The notes beneath the pieces were generated by a model that was not told where the DNA came from, ran no database searches, and was given only the letters and a program-made list of their open reading frames with translations. This document shows, piece by piece, positions 46,502-55,843 of a stretch of 64,000 bases of DNA (position 1 is the stretch's first letter; every line of letters begins with the position of its first letter). Made by a program: the position numbers and the translations under genes. Where the stretch lies: positions 2,011,283-2,075,282 of the forward strand of contig NZ_CP072800.1 of assembly GCF_017901155.1 (NCBI RefSeq), given 5' to 3'. This DNA is from Candidatus Thiothrix anitrata (GTDB lineage Bacteria; Pseudomonadota; Gammaproteobacteria; Thiotrichales; Thiotrichaceae).

Positions 46502-48826
46502 ATGAATTTGGAAGAAAAGGACATCGAAATATTCAAGAAATTGGATTCCAACGTTTATCTCACTTTGAATGATAAGCAGGCATTGAAATCCGGCTTGGAT
46601 GAGTTGGAGCGTCGTTTACAGGAGCGTGAACGGCGTTTGCAGGATATTTCCGGGTTATTGCTGGAAAAAGATGGGCATGTGCGGGTGCGTGATGCGCGGA
46701 TTGATGAGCGCGATAAGCGTGTTGCGGAGCTGGCGCAATTACTCGCTGAAAAAGAACAAATTTTACTCAAGATTAGTCAGGCTACGGCTGAAAAAGACAC
46801 CGTATTGCGGATTCGCGATGAGCATTTGAGCGGCAAAGATAAAACCATTCACCAACGTGATGCGGCGTTAGCCGAACGTGAAGCACGGCTTAAAATTGTC
46901 GAACAAAATCTGGTTAATTACGAAAAATTATTGCAGGAAAAAGAGCTGCAAATCCAAGCGCGTGACCGCAGCATGGAGGATAAAGACCGCTCCTTAATGC
47001 GCATTGATCAGGCGATTCAAAGTAAAGATAAATTACTGCAAAGCCGCGACGACAGCATTAGCAAAAAAGATCAGCAATTACTGGAGCGCGAAGCTCTGTT
47101 GCAAGAGCGTACCCGGCAGACGCTTGAACAAGAGCGGATGCTTAAAGAGCGCGATAAACATTTAACCGAACGCGATACTCAAGTGGCGGAACGTGATCGC
47201 CAACTCGCGGCGCGTGACGAACACATCAACCTTGTCAGCAAGCAGTTGCAAAACCGCGATACGCAACTGGATGAGCGCGATCAGCAAATTCACAGCCGCG
47301 AACGCTTGCTGGCGGAAAAAGAAAACCTGCTGCAAGAGCGCGATCAAACCCTTGGCATTCAGCAGCAGCAGCTTGAAAAGCGTGACCATACTTTAAGCGA
47401 ACGTGACCAACAACTCAGTGAGCGTGACCGTACCGTTGCCGAGCGTGATGCTGAATTACGCGCCCGTGAAGAAGCGATTCGCAACCGTGACCAACAGGGT
47501 CTGGAATTTCTGCAAACCATCCGTGAGTTAGAAACGCACTTGCAAGAACGCGATGGGCAGCTCAGTGAACGTGACCGCCAGTTGTCATTGCGCGATGAGC
47601 GCATTAATAAAGCTGATGAAGATTTACGTGACCGCGATACCCGTTTGGGCAGTCGTGACCGCACCGTGGAAGAGCGCGATGCGCAAATGTCAGAGCGTGA
47701 CCGGCGCATTAAAGAGCGCGATATTTCCCTGCGTGAACGTGACACCCGCATCAGTGGGCAAGATTTGCAACTGCGGGAGCGCGATAAACAGTTACAACTG
47801 CGTGATTCGCAAATCCAAAGCCGCGATGTCACCATCGGCGAACGTGATCACAGCCTCAAGGAACGTGACAGCCACGTTTCCCAGCTCAATGCGCAAATGC
47901 AGGAGCGTGACGAAACCATTCACGACCGAGATTCCCTGATTACTGAGCGCAATGCGGTGATTCAAGGGCGCGACGAAACCATTGGCGAGCGTGATTTACA
48001 ACTGGCGGCGCGTGATTTGAGTGTGCAGCAGCGCGACACCAGCGTGCAGCAACGCGATGTCAATATTGAAGGATTGACCCTGCAAATTCACGAGCGCGAT
48101 AAAAGCTTGCAACAGCGTGATAAAGAAATCGCCGCCCGCGATACCCAAGTGCGCGATTTGCAACTTGAAGTGCATTTGCGTGACCAAAGCGTGGCGGAAC
48201 GCGATGTGCAATTGCAGTTACGCGATCAAACTGTGCAAGACCGCGATGAACAGCTTGATGTGCGCGATGAAACCGTGGCGGAACGCGATGCCAGCATTGC
48301 GGAGCGCGACGCACAATTAGAGCAGCGCGATTTACACATCCAGAAAAAAGAAGAAGCGTTACAAGAGCGTGACCACCAAATCAAAACCCGCGATACGACG
48401 GTGGCGATGCGTGACCTCAGTTTGAATGAGCGTGACGGGCAACTGGCAAAGCGTGATGGGCAATTAGCCGAACGCGATGCACAGATCAAAAACCGCGATG
48501 TCAGCCTGCATGACCGTGATCAAACCATTATCGCCAAAGAAGGCCACATTCGCCGCCGCGATGAGCGCATTCAAGAATTAACCTTACACATCCAGCATTT
48601 AGAAAACCTCTCGAAGGAACAAATGCAGCAATTGCAGCAGCGCGATGAAGCGTTACGCCAGCGCGATTTGATCGTTGCCCAGCGTGACCGTCAAATCGAC
48701 AAGCTCGACAAAAGCGTGGTTAAGTACGCGGCTGGGGCGCAAAGCATTTTTATTAAAGGCGCGGTAACGGGATTGCTGGCGGCGTTTGCGTTTGTGTTGG
48801 GGCTGCGGTTGTTGGCGATTTTGTAA
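46502..48826 (+). CDS. Giant E-R-D heptad-repeat protein with C-terminal membrane anchor
   Basis: A 774-aa protein. After a ~60-residue helical head, roughly 60-735 is an almost unbroken series of about 90 seven-residue units of form E-R-D-x-x-(L/I/V)-x, with occasional RD or KD variants. A C-terminal hydrophobic segment (GAVTGLLAAFAFVLGLRLLAIL) would anchor it, tail-first, in the inner membrane with the helix in the cytoplasm. Only one position per heptad is hydrophobic, so it is either a highly charged coiled coil or a single stable helix. Units use varied synonymous codons, so the repeat is not a recent DNA expansion. I know no family for it. The function is unknown, perhaps a scaffold or spacer. 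Confidence 0.85.
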   Translation: MNLEEKDIEIFKKLDSNVYLTLNDKQALKSGLDELERRLQERERRLQDISGLLLEKDGHVRVRDARIDERDKRVAELAQLLAEKEQILLKISQATAEKDTVLRIRDEHLSGKDKTIHQRDAALAEREARLKIVEQNLVNYEKLLQEKELQIQARDRSMEDKDRSLMRIDQAIQSKDKLLQSRDDSISKKDQQLLEREALLQERTRQTLEQERMLKERDKHLTERDTQVAERDRQLAARDEHINLVSKQLQNRDTQLDERDQQIHSRERLLAEKENLLQERDQTLGIQQQQLEKRDHTLSERDQQLSERDRTVAERDAELRAREEAIRNRDQQGLEFLQTIRELETHLQERDGQLSERDRQLSLRDERINKADEDLRDRDTRLGSRDRTVEERDAQMSERDRRIKERDISLRERDTRISGQDLQLRERDKQLQLRDSQIQSRDVTIGERDHSLKERDSHVSQLNAQMQERDETIHDRDSLITERNAVIQGRDETIGERDLQLAARDLSVQQRDTSVQQRDVNIEGLTLQIHERDKSLQQRDKEIAARDTQVRDLQLEVHLRDQSVAERDVQLQLRDQTVQDRDEQLDVRDETVAERDASIAERDAQLEQRDLHIQKKEEALQERDHQIKTRDTTVAMRDLSLNERDGQLAKRDGQLAERDAQIKNRDVSLHDRDQTIIAKEGHIRRRDERIQELTLHIQHLENLSKEQMQQLQQRDEALRQRDLIVAQRDRQIDKLDKSVVKYAAGAQSIFIKGAVTGLLAAFAFVLGLRLLAIL

Positions 48827-50054
48827 GCTCGTTGAGCCAACGGATTACCCCACGTCCCGCGTGATACCCGCTCGCAAAACACCCCGTCAGCAAATACCCA
48901 CCTGTCGGGGCTTCCCAGTCCAGCATTTCCCCCGCGCAAAACACCCCTGGTAGGGCGTTTAACATCAGGTTTTCATCCATCGCCGTAAACGCCACACCAC
49001 CCGCCGTACTAATCGCCTCATCCAGCGCGGTAGTGGCAGTCAGCGTGATTGGAACCGCTTTCAACGCCGCCGCTACCCGCTGCGGGTCGTTACGTTGCGC
49101 GGCATCCAGCGTTTCAAACAACAGTGCGGCTTTTACCCCATCGAGTTTCAACCGGCTTTTGAGGAAATGCCCCAGCGTTTTGTGGGCGGGGCGTGTCGCC
49201 AGCAACGTGAGCAACGCTTCTTGGCTGTGGTCGGGTAATAAATCGAGGTAAAACGTCGCGCTTCCGTGCGCCATCAAAGTGTCGCGCAAGCGTGCGGAAA
49301 ATGCATAAATTAAACTGCCTTCCACGCCTTGTGCGGTGATGATCATTTCACCTTTGCGGCTTGTGTGTTGCCCGCGCTCATCGGTGAAATGCAGTGCGAC
49401 GGATTTCAGCGGTGCACCCGCGAAACGGCTGCGTAAATGTTCACTCCAAGCGCATAAAAAACCGCAGTTGCTGGGCAGTAACGGCGCGGTTTCCACCCCG
49501 CGTGCGTTTAATAGCGGCATCCACGCGCCATCGCTGCCAAGTTTTTTCCAACTGCCGCCGCCCAACGCGAGGATGACAGCGGTGTAAGCTACCTTGATAG
49601 CACCGCTGGGGGTATCGAATTGCAACTGCCCGTTTTTACTCCAGCCTTGCCAGCGATGGCGCGGATGAATCCGCAAACCGGTGTGTTTTAAGCGGGTTAA
49701 CCATGCCCGCAGCAACGGTGCGGCTTTCATTTCACGCGGAAATACCCGCCCGGATGTGCCGACAAAGGTTTCTACCCCTAAATTTGCGCACCATTCACGC
49801 AAAGCATCCGCGCCAAACTGGGTTAAGAGCGGTGTCATCTGCGTTTCGCGGGGTGCGTAACGGCTGCAAAAAGCGGGGAACGCTTCCGAGTGGGTGATGT
49901 TTAAACCGCCGATTCCCGCCAGCAGGAATTTGCGCCCGACTGACGGCATGGCATCGTACAAATCCACCGCAAATCCGGCGTTGAGGAGTTGTTCGGCTGC
50001 CATGAGTCCAGCAGGGCCGCCGCCAATGACGACAATAGGGTGTGTGATATTCAT
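48753..50054 (-). CDS. BaiN/HI0933-type NAD(P)/FAD-dependent oxidoreductase
   Basis: A 433-aa flavoprotein of the YhiN/HI0933 group. The N-terminal FAD-binding motif is GGGPAGLMAAEQLL and is followed by GRKFLLAGIGGLNITH, a family hallmark. The middle insert carries GRVFPREMKAAPLL, and the C-terminus has GGVAFTAMDENLMLNALPGVFCAGE and PTGGYLLTGCFASGY. I use the ATG at 50054. The C-terminal 24 codons overlap the heptad-repeat gene by 74 bp, tail to tail, and the tail is Pro/Thr/Gln-rich. Substrate unknown. Confidence 0.9.
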   Translation of the reverse strand: MNITHPIVVIGGGPAGLMAAEQLLNAGFAVDLYDAMPSVGRKFLLAGIGGLNITHSEAFPAFCSRYAPRETQMTPLLTQFGADALREWCANLGVETFVGTSGRVFPREMKAAPLLRAWLTRLKHTGLRIHPRHRWQGWSKNGQLQFDTPSGAIKVAYTAVILALGGGSWKKLGSDGAWMPLLNARGVETAPLLPSNCGFLCAWSEHLRSRFAGAPLKSVALHFTDERGQHTSRKGEMIITAQGVEGSLIYAFSARLRDTLMAHGSATFYLDLLPDHSQEALLTLLATRPAHKTLGHFLKSRLKLDGVKAALLFETLDAAQRNDPQRVAAALKAVPITLTATTALDEAISTAGGVAFTAMDENLMLNALPGVFCAGEMLDWEAPTGGYLLTGCFASGYHAGRGVIRWLNELTKSPTTAAPTQTQTPPAIPLPRL

Positions 50055-50163
50055 GGCAGGCAATGTAAAAGCCGCTCCGGTAAATTGCAAGCGAGGCGCG
50101 TGTCTGTGCTAAAGTTAGGCGATTCATAGGGCAGATTTATCAATAACAGTAAAGGGCTAAACC

Positions 50164-50820
50164 ATGACTATCGAAACAGAAGATGCACCTAAACCACCGT
50201 TTACCGCCGAGGAGTTGCGTGTCTTGGGTTGTTTGCTGGAAAAACACCTCACCACACCAAACAATTACCCGTTGACACTGAATTCGCTGATGTTGGCGTG
50301 CAACCAAAAAAGCAGCCGCGAACCGCTGATGAACCTCAAAGAAGGCGTGGTCGGGCGCATTGCCAAGGACTTGGTGGAAGCAGGGTGGGCAGCGATTCAA
50401 AACAGTGAGCGGGCGCAACGTTTTGAGCATAAAGTAACGCGCCGTCTGAAATTGACCCAACAGCAACACGCGATTTTGGCGGTGTTGTTGTTACGTCGCC
50501 CGCAAACCTTGAATGAAATTAAAACCCGCACCGAGCGTATGGCAGAATTTAGTGGCACGAATGAAATCCGCGATATTCTGGATGCGTGGTTAAGTGATGC
50601 GCAACCGTTGGTGATGCGCTTACCGGCGGGTCATGGGCGGCGCGAAGACCGTTATTATCATACTCTTGGCACGGAAATCGCGGAGGATTTACAAGACGAA
50701 ATCCCGTCAGCGAGTGCGGCAATATCTGTCCGCCACGACGATGCTTATACTGCGCTGGAAGCACGGATCATGGGGTTAGAACAGCGGTTGGCGGCACTGG
50801 AAGTGCACTTGGAAAGATAG
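50164..50820 (+). CDS. yceH: YceH family protein (DUF480)
   Basis: A 218-aa winged-helix-type protein. DUF480 pattern: EELRVLGCLLEKHLTTPNNYPLTLNSLMLACNQ near 15-50, then the YYHTLGT segment and a C-terminal leucine-rich helix (RIMGLEQRLAALEVHLE). Role unknown in any organism I recall. It stands alone. Confidence 0.9.
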   Translation: MTIETEDAPKPPFTAEELRVLGCLLEKHLTTPNNYPLTLNSLMLACNQKSSREPLMNLKEGVVGRIAKDLVEAGWAAIQNSERAQRFEHKVTRRLKLTQQQHAILAVLLLRRPQTLNEIKTRTERMAEFSGTNEIRDILDAWLSDAQPLVMRLPAGHGRREDRYYHTLGTEIAEDLQDEIPSASAAISVRHDDAYTALEARIMGLEQRLAALEVHLER

Positions 50821-51002
50821 CAGAGCGTGTTTGTGGGGCTTATGCTGAACTTTTTACCGATTATGCCGACCAATCGTAAATCAAAACGTGCAAGTTAAGC
50901 CCGTTTGGTAGGTTTTTTGCGTAATCTAAATCCGTTAGACTCACGAAAGGGCACGTTAGGCACAACCATCTTAAGTGCTGCAACCAACGCAAAGGGGATT
51001 TT

Positions 51003-53006
51003 GTGGAACACTTATTACACAACATTTTGTTGTTATTGGTACTTTCTGTTGCAGCGGTTGCGGCATTCCGTTCGTTTAATTTACCACCGATTCTGGGCTA
51101 TTTACTGGTTGGGGCATTGACTGGACAGTATGCATTGGGCTGGTTGAACGACGCTAATGAGGGCTTTGTCCTGATGGGGGAGGTCGGCGTGGTGTTTTTG
51201 TTGTTCGCCATTGGGTTAGAGTTTTCGGTTAAACAATTCATTGCGATGCGCCGTACTATTTTGGGGTTGGGCGGAATGCAGGTGCTGTTGTCTACCTTGA
51301 GCGGTTTGGCGATTTTTGTGTATTTCGATATGTCTTGGCAGGGAGCTTTGATTGCTGCTGGTGCCTTGGCGATGTCATCGACCGCGATTGTGGTTAAGCA
51401 ATTAACCGATCAGGCGGAAATGCGGGCGAAACACGGGCAAATGGCCTTGGCTATTTTACTGTTTCAGGACATTGCAGTAGTGCCGTTTCTGGTGATTATT
51501 CCTGTGTTGGCGGGCGATATGGCGAGTGCACAAAGTGCCACGCAAATTACCCTAGATGTTCTGGCGGCGATGGCATTATTTGCTACCATGATGGTGGTAG
51601 GGCATTACACCTTGCGTCCGTTGTTCCACTACATTGCACGAGCGCAATCGACCGAATTGTTCAATATCACAGTGTTATTGGTGGCGTTGACCGCTGCTTG
51701 GATTACCGAATCCTTGGGGCTTTCCTTGGCGTTGGGAGCGTTTCTCGCGGGGATGTTGTTAAGCGAAACCGAGTATAAGCACCAAATTGAAAGCGAGATC
51801 CGCCCATTTCGCGATATTTTAATGGGCATTTTCTTTATTACCGTGGGTGCGAAATTAAATGTCGCGGTATTGCCTGAATTATGGCAACCCATCTTGTTGT
51901 TGGTGCTGGGGTTACTGGTGGGGAAAAGTCTGTTAGTCGCTTTTTTGGCGCGTTATTTCTCCGCTGATGATGGTACTGCGTTACGTACAGGATTGGTGCT
52001 GGCGCAAGGTGGTGAATTTGGTTTTGCGTTGATGGCGTTGGCATTGACCAATGGTTTACTGGGTGCAAAAGAATCACAAATTGTATTGGCGACCATTATT
52101 ATTAGCATGGCTTTAGCACCGCTCATTATTCGTTATAACGATGCCATAACAAAACGTTTATTGGGTAAAAGTTATTTACGACAGTCTCACAATGATACTT
52201 ATGAGGTCAGTAGTGCAATACAGGAGTTGGACGGTCATGTATTGATCTGCGGTTATCGGCGTATGGGGCAAAATTTAGGGCGGTTACTGGATCAACAGGG
52301 TGTGCCTCATGCGGCCTTGGATCTTGATCCGTTGATTGTACAGGCGGCGTGGGAGGCAGGTGATAAGGTGTATTTTGCTGATGCGGCCCGCCCTGAAATT
52401 TTGTTGGCGGCAGGTTTGGCACGGGCGCGGATGGTGATCATTACGATGACTGACATGGAAGTGGCAAAGCGGATTACCGAGTCTGTGCGTAACACGAACG
52501 CGGATATTCCCATTTTGGTACGTATCCGCGAAGACAGTTATATGGAGCCACTATTGGCATTGGGAGCGACACAGGTGTTGCCTGAAATGCTCGAAGCGAC
52601 TGTAATGATTGCGGAAAATATGTTGCAACAGCTAGGGATGTCGCCGGATGAGTTACTGCCATTGATCGAAGGTATCCGTAGTGATGGCTATAAAAGTTTA
52701 CGTAGTTATTATCACGGCGATAAGATCAAACCAACTCGTATTGTCGGTGAGACGTTTTTGCATACCTTCGTTTTACAGCCAACTGATTCTGCTAATGGTA
52801 AACTAATCAGTGAGTTGGATCTTGAGCGTCATGGCTTTAGCATTAAAAGTTTACGACGTGGCGACATTCGTGGGGATAATCCAGACACGACGATGCGCTT
52901 GCAGGCTGGTGATAAGCTGGTGCTGGAAGGTAAGGCCGATGATTTCCGTAAGGCAGAAAATGTGCTACGTGTTGGTGGTAAAATAAGCAAAATATCCGTA
53001 GCTTAG
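51003..53006 (+). CDS. CPA2-family cation:proton antiporter with TrkA domains (KefB/C-like)
   Basis: A 667-aa K+/H+ or Na+/H+ antiporter. The first ~390 residues form a 12-13-helix transporter (PPILGYLLVGALTG, GEVGVVFLLFAIGLEFSVKQ, FQDIAVVPF). A TrkA-N NAD-binding domain (HVLICGYRRMGQNLGRLL) at about 410-530 and a TrkA-C domain at the end follow. The start is GTG with AAGGGG upstream. It lacks the KefF/KefG partner genes, so glutathione gating is uncertain. Confidence 0.9.
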   Translation: MEHLLHNILLLLVLSVAAVAAFRSFNLPPILGYLLVGALTGQYALGWLNDANEGFVLMGEVGVVFLLFAIGLEFSVKQFIAMRRTILGLGGMQVLLSTLSGLAIFVYFDMSWQGALIAAGALAMSSTAIVVKQLTDQAEMRAKHGQMALAILLFQDIAVVPFLVIIPVLAGDMASAQSATQITLDVLAAMALFATMMVVGHYTLRPLFHYIARAQSTELFNITVLLVALTAAWITESLGLSLALGAFLAGMLLSETEYKHQIESEIRPFRDILMGIFFITVGAKLNVAVLPELWQPILLLVLGLLVGKSLLVAFLARYFSADDGTALRTGLVLAQGGEFGFALMALALTNGLLGAKESQIVLATIIISMALAPLIIRYNDAITKRLLGKSYLRQSHNDTYEVSSAIQELDGHVLICGYRRMGQNLGRLLDQQGVPHAALDLDPLIVQAAWEAGDKVYFADAARPEILLAAGLARARMVIITMTDMEVAKRITESVRNTNADIPILVRIREDSYMEPLLALGATQVLPEMLEATVMIAENMLQQLGMSPDELLPLIEGIRSDGYKSLRSYYHGDKIKPTRIVGETFLHTFVLQPTDSANGKLISELDLERHGFSIKSLRRGDIRGDNPDTTMRLQAGDKLVLEGKADDFRKAENVLRVGGKISKISVA

Positions 53007-53093
53007 GTTAATCGCAAAGAAAAAAGCACGATGCTGATATATTTCAACTACAATTAGCCAGCTTATTTGGTTTGAATACTTAGGAGCAAGCCC

Positions 53094-53603
53094 GTGCGAA
53101 AACGCAATCATTACCTATTTGTTGCCCTGTTTTGTTTGGCAATGTTCGGCACTGCTTTGTTTTTCCAATTGGTCGTTGGTTTAGAGCCTTGCCCATTATG
53201 TGTGTTTCAACGCATTGCGTTGTTATTTATTGGGTTAGTCGGTTTGGTAGCGTTTTTGCATAACCCGCGTGGTTTGGCGGATCGTATCTACAGCGCGTTG
53301 TTGGTATTGGGTGGCTTGGGTAGTTTAGGTGTGGCCACTCGTCATGTGTGGTTGCTGAGTTTACCAAAAGACGAGGCGATTTCTTGTGGCCCCGGCATGG
53401 AGATTTGGTTGGATCGTTTTATTGTCTTATTGCCTCAGGGCAATGTCACAGAAACTCTGTTTCGTAGCGGTGCGGAGTGCACGGAAATGAGCTGGACATT
53501 GCTTGGTTTCAGTATGCCACAGTTGGTTTTTCCAGTTATAATACTGCTGTTTATTTACTTGGCGTGGTTGTTCTTTAAACAGGATAGACGTATGTTTTAC
53601 TGA
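53094..53603 (+). CDS. dsbB: Disulfide bond formation protein DsbB
   Basis: An inner-membrane quinone reductase that reoxidises DsbA. It has four helices and 169 aa. The first cysteine pair is CPLC (33-36), and the periplasmic pair is Cys98 (ISCGPGM) and about Cys126 (GAECTEM). The start is GTG with AGGAG before it. The gap after it (53604-53742) contains a GGTCATT/AATGACC inverted repeat and the dusB promoter region. Confidence 0.94.
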   Translation: MRKRNHYLFVALFCLAMFGTALFFQLVVGLEPCPLCVFQRIALLFIGLVGLVAFLHNPRGLADRIYSALLVLGGLGSLGVATRHVWLLSLPKDEAISCGPGMEIWLDRFIVLLPQGNVTETLFRSGAECTEMSWTLLGFSMPQLVFPVIILLFIYLAWLFFKQDRRMFY

Positions 53604-53742
53604 GGGTCATTTAGCTTAATGCATCATTAAAATTCTCATGGAATGACCGCTTATAGGGTGTTTTTATACCATTTATCAATTGCTGATTAAAAATTAGTAT
53701 ATTTTTGTGGTAATCTTTTAACTGAAGTGATGCGTTAACTAG

Positions 53743-54723
53743 ATGCTTTCGATTGGTTCCTATACACTGGATAGTAACCTGTTACTCGCCCCAATGGCGG
53801 GGGTAACAGATTACCCATTTCGACGTTTGTGCAGGCAATACGGAGCCGCCTTAGCAACGTCGGAAATGCTTAGTGCTGATGTGAGCTTGTGGGGAACTAA
53901 GAAATCCCGAACGCGAATTCCTCAGCAACAAGAGGCTGCTCCGCGCAGTGTCCAAATTGCGGGAAGTGAGCCTCGGCAAATGGCTGAAGCAGCCTACGCC
54001 AGTGTGCAACAGGGTGCTCATATTGTGGATATCAATATGGGATGCCCGGCTAAGAAAGTTTGCAACAAAGCGGCTGGTTCGGCGTTACTTAGGGATGAGG
54101 TTCTGGTTCGGGATATTTTGCAGGCTGTAGTTGCAGCGGTGAATGTGCCTGTTACCTTGAAGTTCAGGACAGGTTGGGCAGTATCGAACCGTAATGCGGT
54201 AACGGTTGCACAAATTGCCGAAGATGTTGGCATACAAGCAATCGCGATTCATGGTCGAACCCGTGCTGATGCTTACCGAGGGTACGCTGAGTATGAAACG
54301 ATCAGGCAAGTGAAGGTGAATGTCGGCATTCCGGTTATCGCGAATGGTGATATTCAAACACCGCTTGATGCCGCTTTCATTCTGGATTACACGCATACTG
54401 ACGGCTTGATGCTTGGACGTGCGGCTTGGGGACAACCTTGGATATTTTGGCAAGTGGGTGAGTTTCTCAGAACAGGGGAACTTCCTGCGGTGCCTGATGT
54501 CTATATGAGGTCACAGGTTGTGCTTGCACACATCAGGGCTATTCATGACTTTTACGGTGAGGAAACAGGTGTTCGGGTTGCAAGGAAGCACATCGGTTGG
54601 TATTTGGATCGGATGACATCCGATTCGGAGTACAAGCGAAGGATATTTTCTGCCACTTGTTCCAATAATCAGTTAGCTGCGGTTAATGATGCATTAGGTA
54701 TGATCGCACTAACACAATATTAA
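53743..54723 (+). CDS. dusB: tRNA-dihydrouridine synthase B
   Basis: A flavin enzyme reducing uridine to dihydrouridine in the tRNA D loop. It has 326 aa, with the FMN-binding APMAGVTDYPFRRL near 16 and the catalytic Cys101 in INMGCPAKKVCNK. It forms the conserved dusB-fis operon, 16 bp before fis. Confidence 0.95.
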   Translation: MLSIGSYTLDSNLLLAPMAGVTDYPFRRLCRQYGAALATSEMLSADVSLWGTKKSRTRIPQQQEAAPRSVQIAGSEPRQMAEAAYASVQQGAHIVDINMGCPAKKVCNKAAGSALLRDEVLVRDILQAVVAAVNVPVTLKFRTGWAVSNRNAVTVAQIAEDVGIQAIAIHGRTRADAYRGYAEYETIRQVKVNVGIPVIANGDIQTPLDAAFILDYTHTDGLMLGRAAWGQPWIFWQVGEFLRTGELPAVPDVYMRSQVVLAHIRAIHDFYGEETGVRVARKHIGWYLDRMTSDSEYKRRIFSATCSNNQLAAVNDALGMIALTQY

Positions 54724-54739
54724 AAAAGGTTGTACAAAC

Positions 54740-55000
54740 ATGACGAATACATCTTCTCGTACAGTAGGTCTGGACTCTTCTTTGTCTGAAACGGTTAACC
54801 GTACATTACAAGATTATCTGGACGCACTTGGTGATCACGAAGCCAGCAACATCTATCGCCTCGTGCTGGATGAAGTTGAACGTCCAATGCTGGAAATTAT
54901 GATGCGTTACACGCACGGCAATCAATCACGGGCAGCGCAATGCTTGGGGATTAACCGTGCCACGCTGCGTACCAAACTGAAACGTCACAATCTGTTGTAA
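54740..55000 (+). CDS. fis: DNA-binding protein Fis
   Basis: An 86-aa nucleoid protein with a C-terminal HTH (HGNQSRAAQCLGINRATLRTKLKRHNL, the usual Fis end). The N-terminal hairpin needed for Hin recombination is shortened. It is co-transcribed with dusB, the standard arrangement in gammaproteobacteria. Confidence 0.95.
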   Translation: MTNTSSRTVGLDSSLSETVNRTLQDYLDALGDHEASNIYRLVLDEVERPMLEIMMRYTHGNQSRAAQCLGINRATLRTKLKRHNLL

Positions 55001-55031
55001 TTAACGTTTTTTCGTGTGCTTTCTATACAAC

Positions 55032-55051
55032 CAGCACCCTATCGGGTGCTG
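55032..55051. terminator. Bidirectional terminator between fis and the helix-hairpin-helix gene
   Basis: CAGCACCC / GGGTGCTG stem around TATC, 31 bp after the fis stop and 19 bp after the converging gene's stop. TTGTTT follows on the plus strand. Confidence 0.65.
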
Positions 55052-55070
55052 TTGTTTATTGGGATTGGGG

Positions 55071-55664
55071 TTACCCTTTAAGGGCTGCTTGATGTGCCTT
55101 TAAGCCTTTCCAGTCACCAGCAGCGGCCAGTTTCGCTTGTTCGGCCCAGCTTTCTGCATTTGCCTTGGTATAACGGATATTGCTACCGGCTAACACTTGG
55201 CTGATTTCTTCCGTGCTCATACTTGTCAATTGCGCATAAGAGCGAATTCCCGCAGCTTTCATGGCTTCTGCGAGTTTAGGGCCGATGCCTGTTAAACGAG
55301 TCAGGTCATCGTCATTTGTTGGCGCAGTGGCGGTTGCTTCTGTTGCAGTGACTGTTTCCTCAGCCGTTTCTGTAACGGGGGTTGTGAGTTCGTCCGTAGC
55401 ACTCTCCTGTACTGGTGGTGATTCCTCTGCTACTTCCGCAGTGGTCGGTGTAGCGACTTCAACACTCGGTACTGTTTTTGCTGCGGTTAGTGCTGTTTGT
55501 AATTCACGGTTTTGTTGTTGCAGTAACGTTGTTTCTTTACGACTTGCTTGTAGGGCAGTTTCCAATTTTCGTTTTGGATTTGGCACAAACAAACGGACAA
55601 AAATCCATTCTAGTAACCAACCGCATAAGATCCCCAGGATAAAAACTCCTGCTAGTTGTGACAT
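55071..55664 (-). CDS. Membrane-anchored protein with a helix-hairpin-helix domain
   Basis: A 197-aa protein. The N-terminal membrane helix (AGVFILGILCGWLLEWIFV) is followed by a coiled-coil-like Lys/Gln stretch, a Thr/Glu/Val-rich low-complexity linker (about 70-115), and a C-terminal H3TH/HhH-like domain (LTRLTGIGPKLAEAMKAAGI, then SMSTEEISQVL). The end resembles DUF4332-type DNA-binding domains. It may tether DNA to the membrane, which is a guess. The function is unknown. Confidence 0.7.
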   Translation of the reverse strand: MSQLAGVFILGILCGWLLEWIFVRLFVPNPKRKLETALQASRKETTLLQQQNRELQTALTAAKTVPSVEVATPTTAEVAEESPPVQESATDELTTPVTETAEETVTATEATATAPTNDDDLTRLTGIGPKLAEAMKAAGIRSYAQLTSMSTEEISQVLAGSNIRYTKANAESWAEQAKLAAAGDWKGLKAHQAALKG

Positions 55665-55843
55665 GAGTAAGCTCCATTCATTTTTAACATCGTGGCTTGT
55701 TGATGAGCCATGTACATCCTAACCTCGGATGTGTGCTGAAAAGAATACACCAAAAGGTAGGGATAAGCAGATGAGCTTGCTCACTCCTTGATTTAAAGCA
55801 ATGTAATAATACTTGTCATAACCCCAATATTATTCAATGACAA

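Noticed and set aside
46502-48826. Regular short repeats that could suggest a CRISPR array or tandem satellite
   Set aside because: The period is 21 bp in one open frame, unit DNA varies at synonymous sites and there are no spacers. It is a coding repeat.
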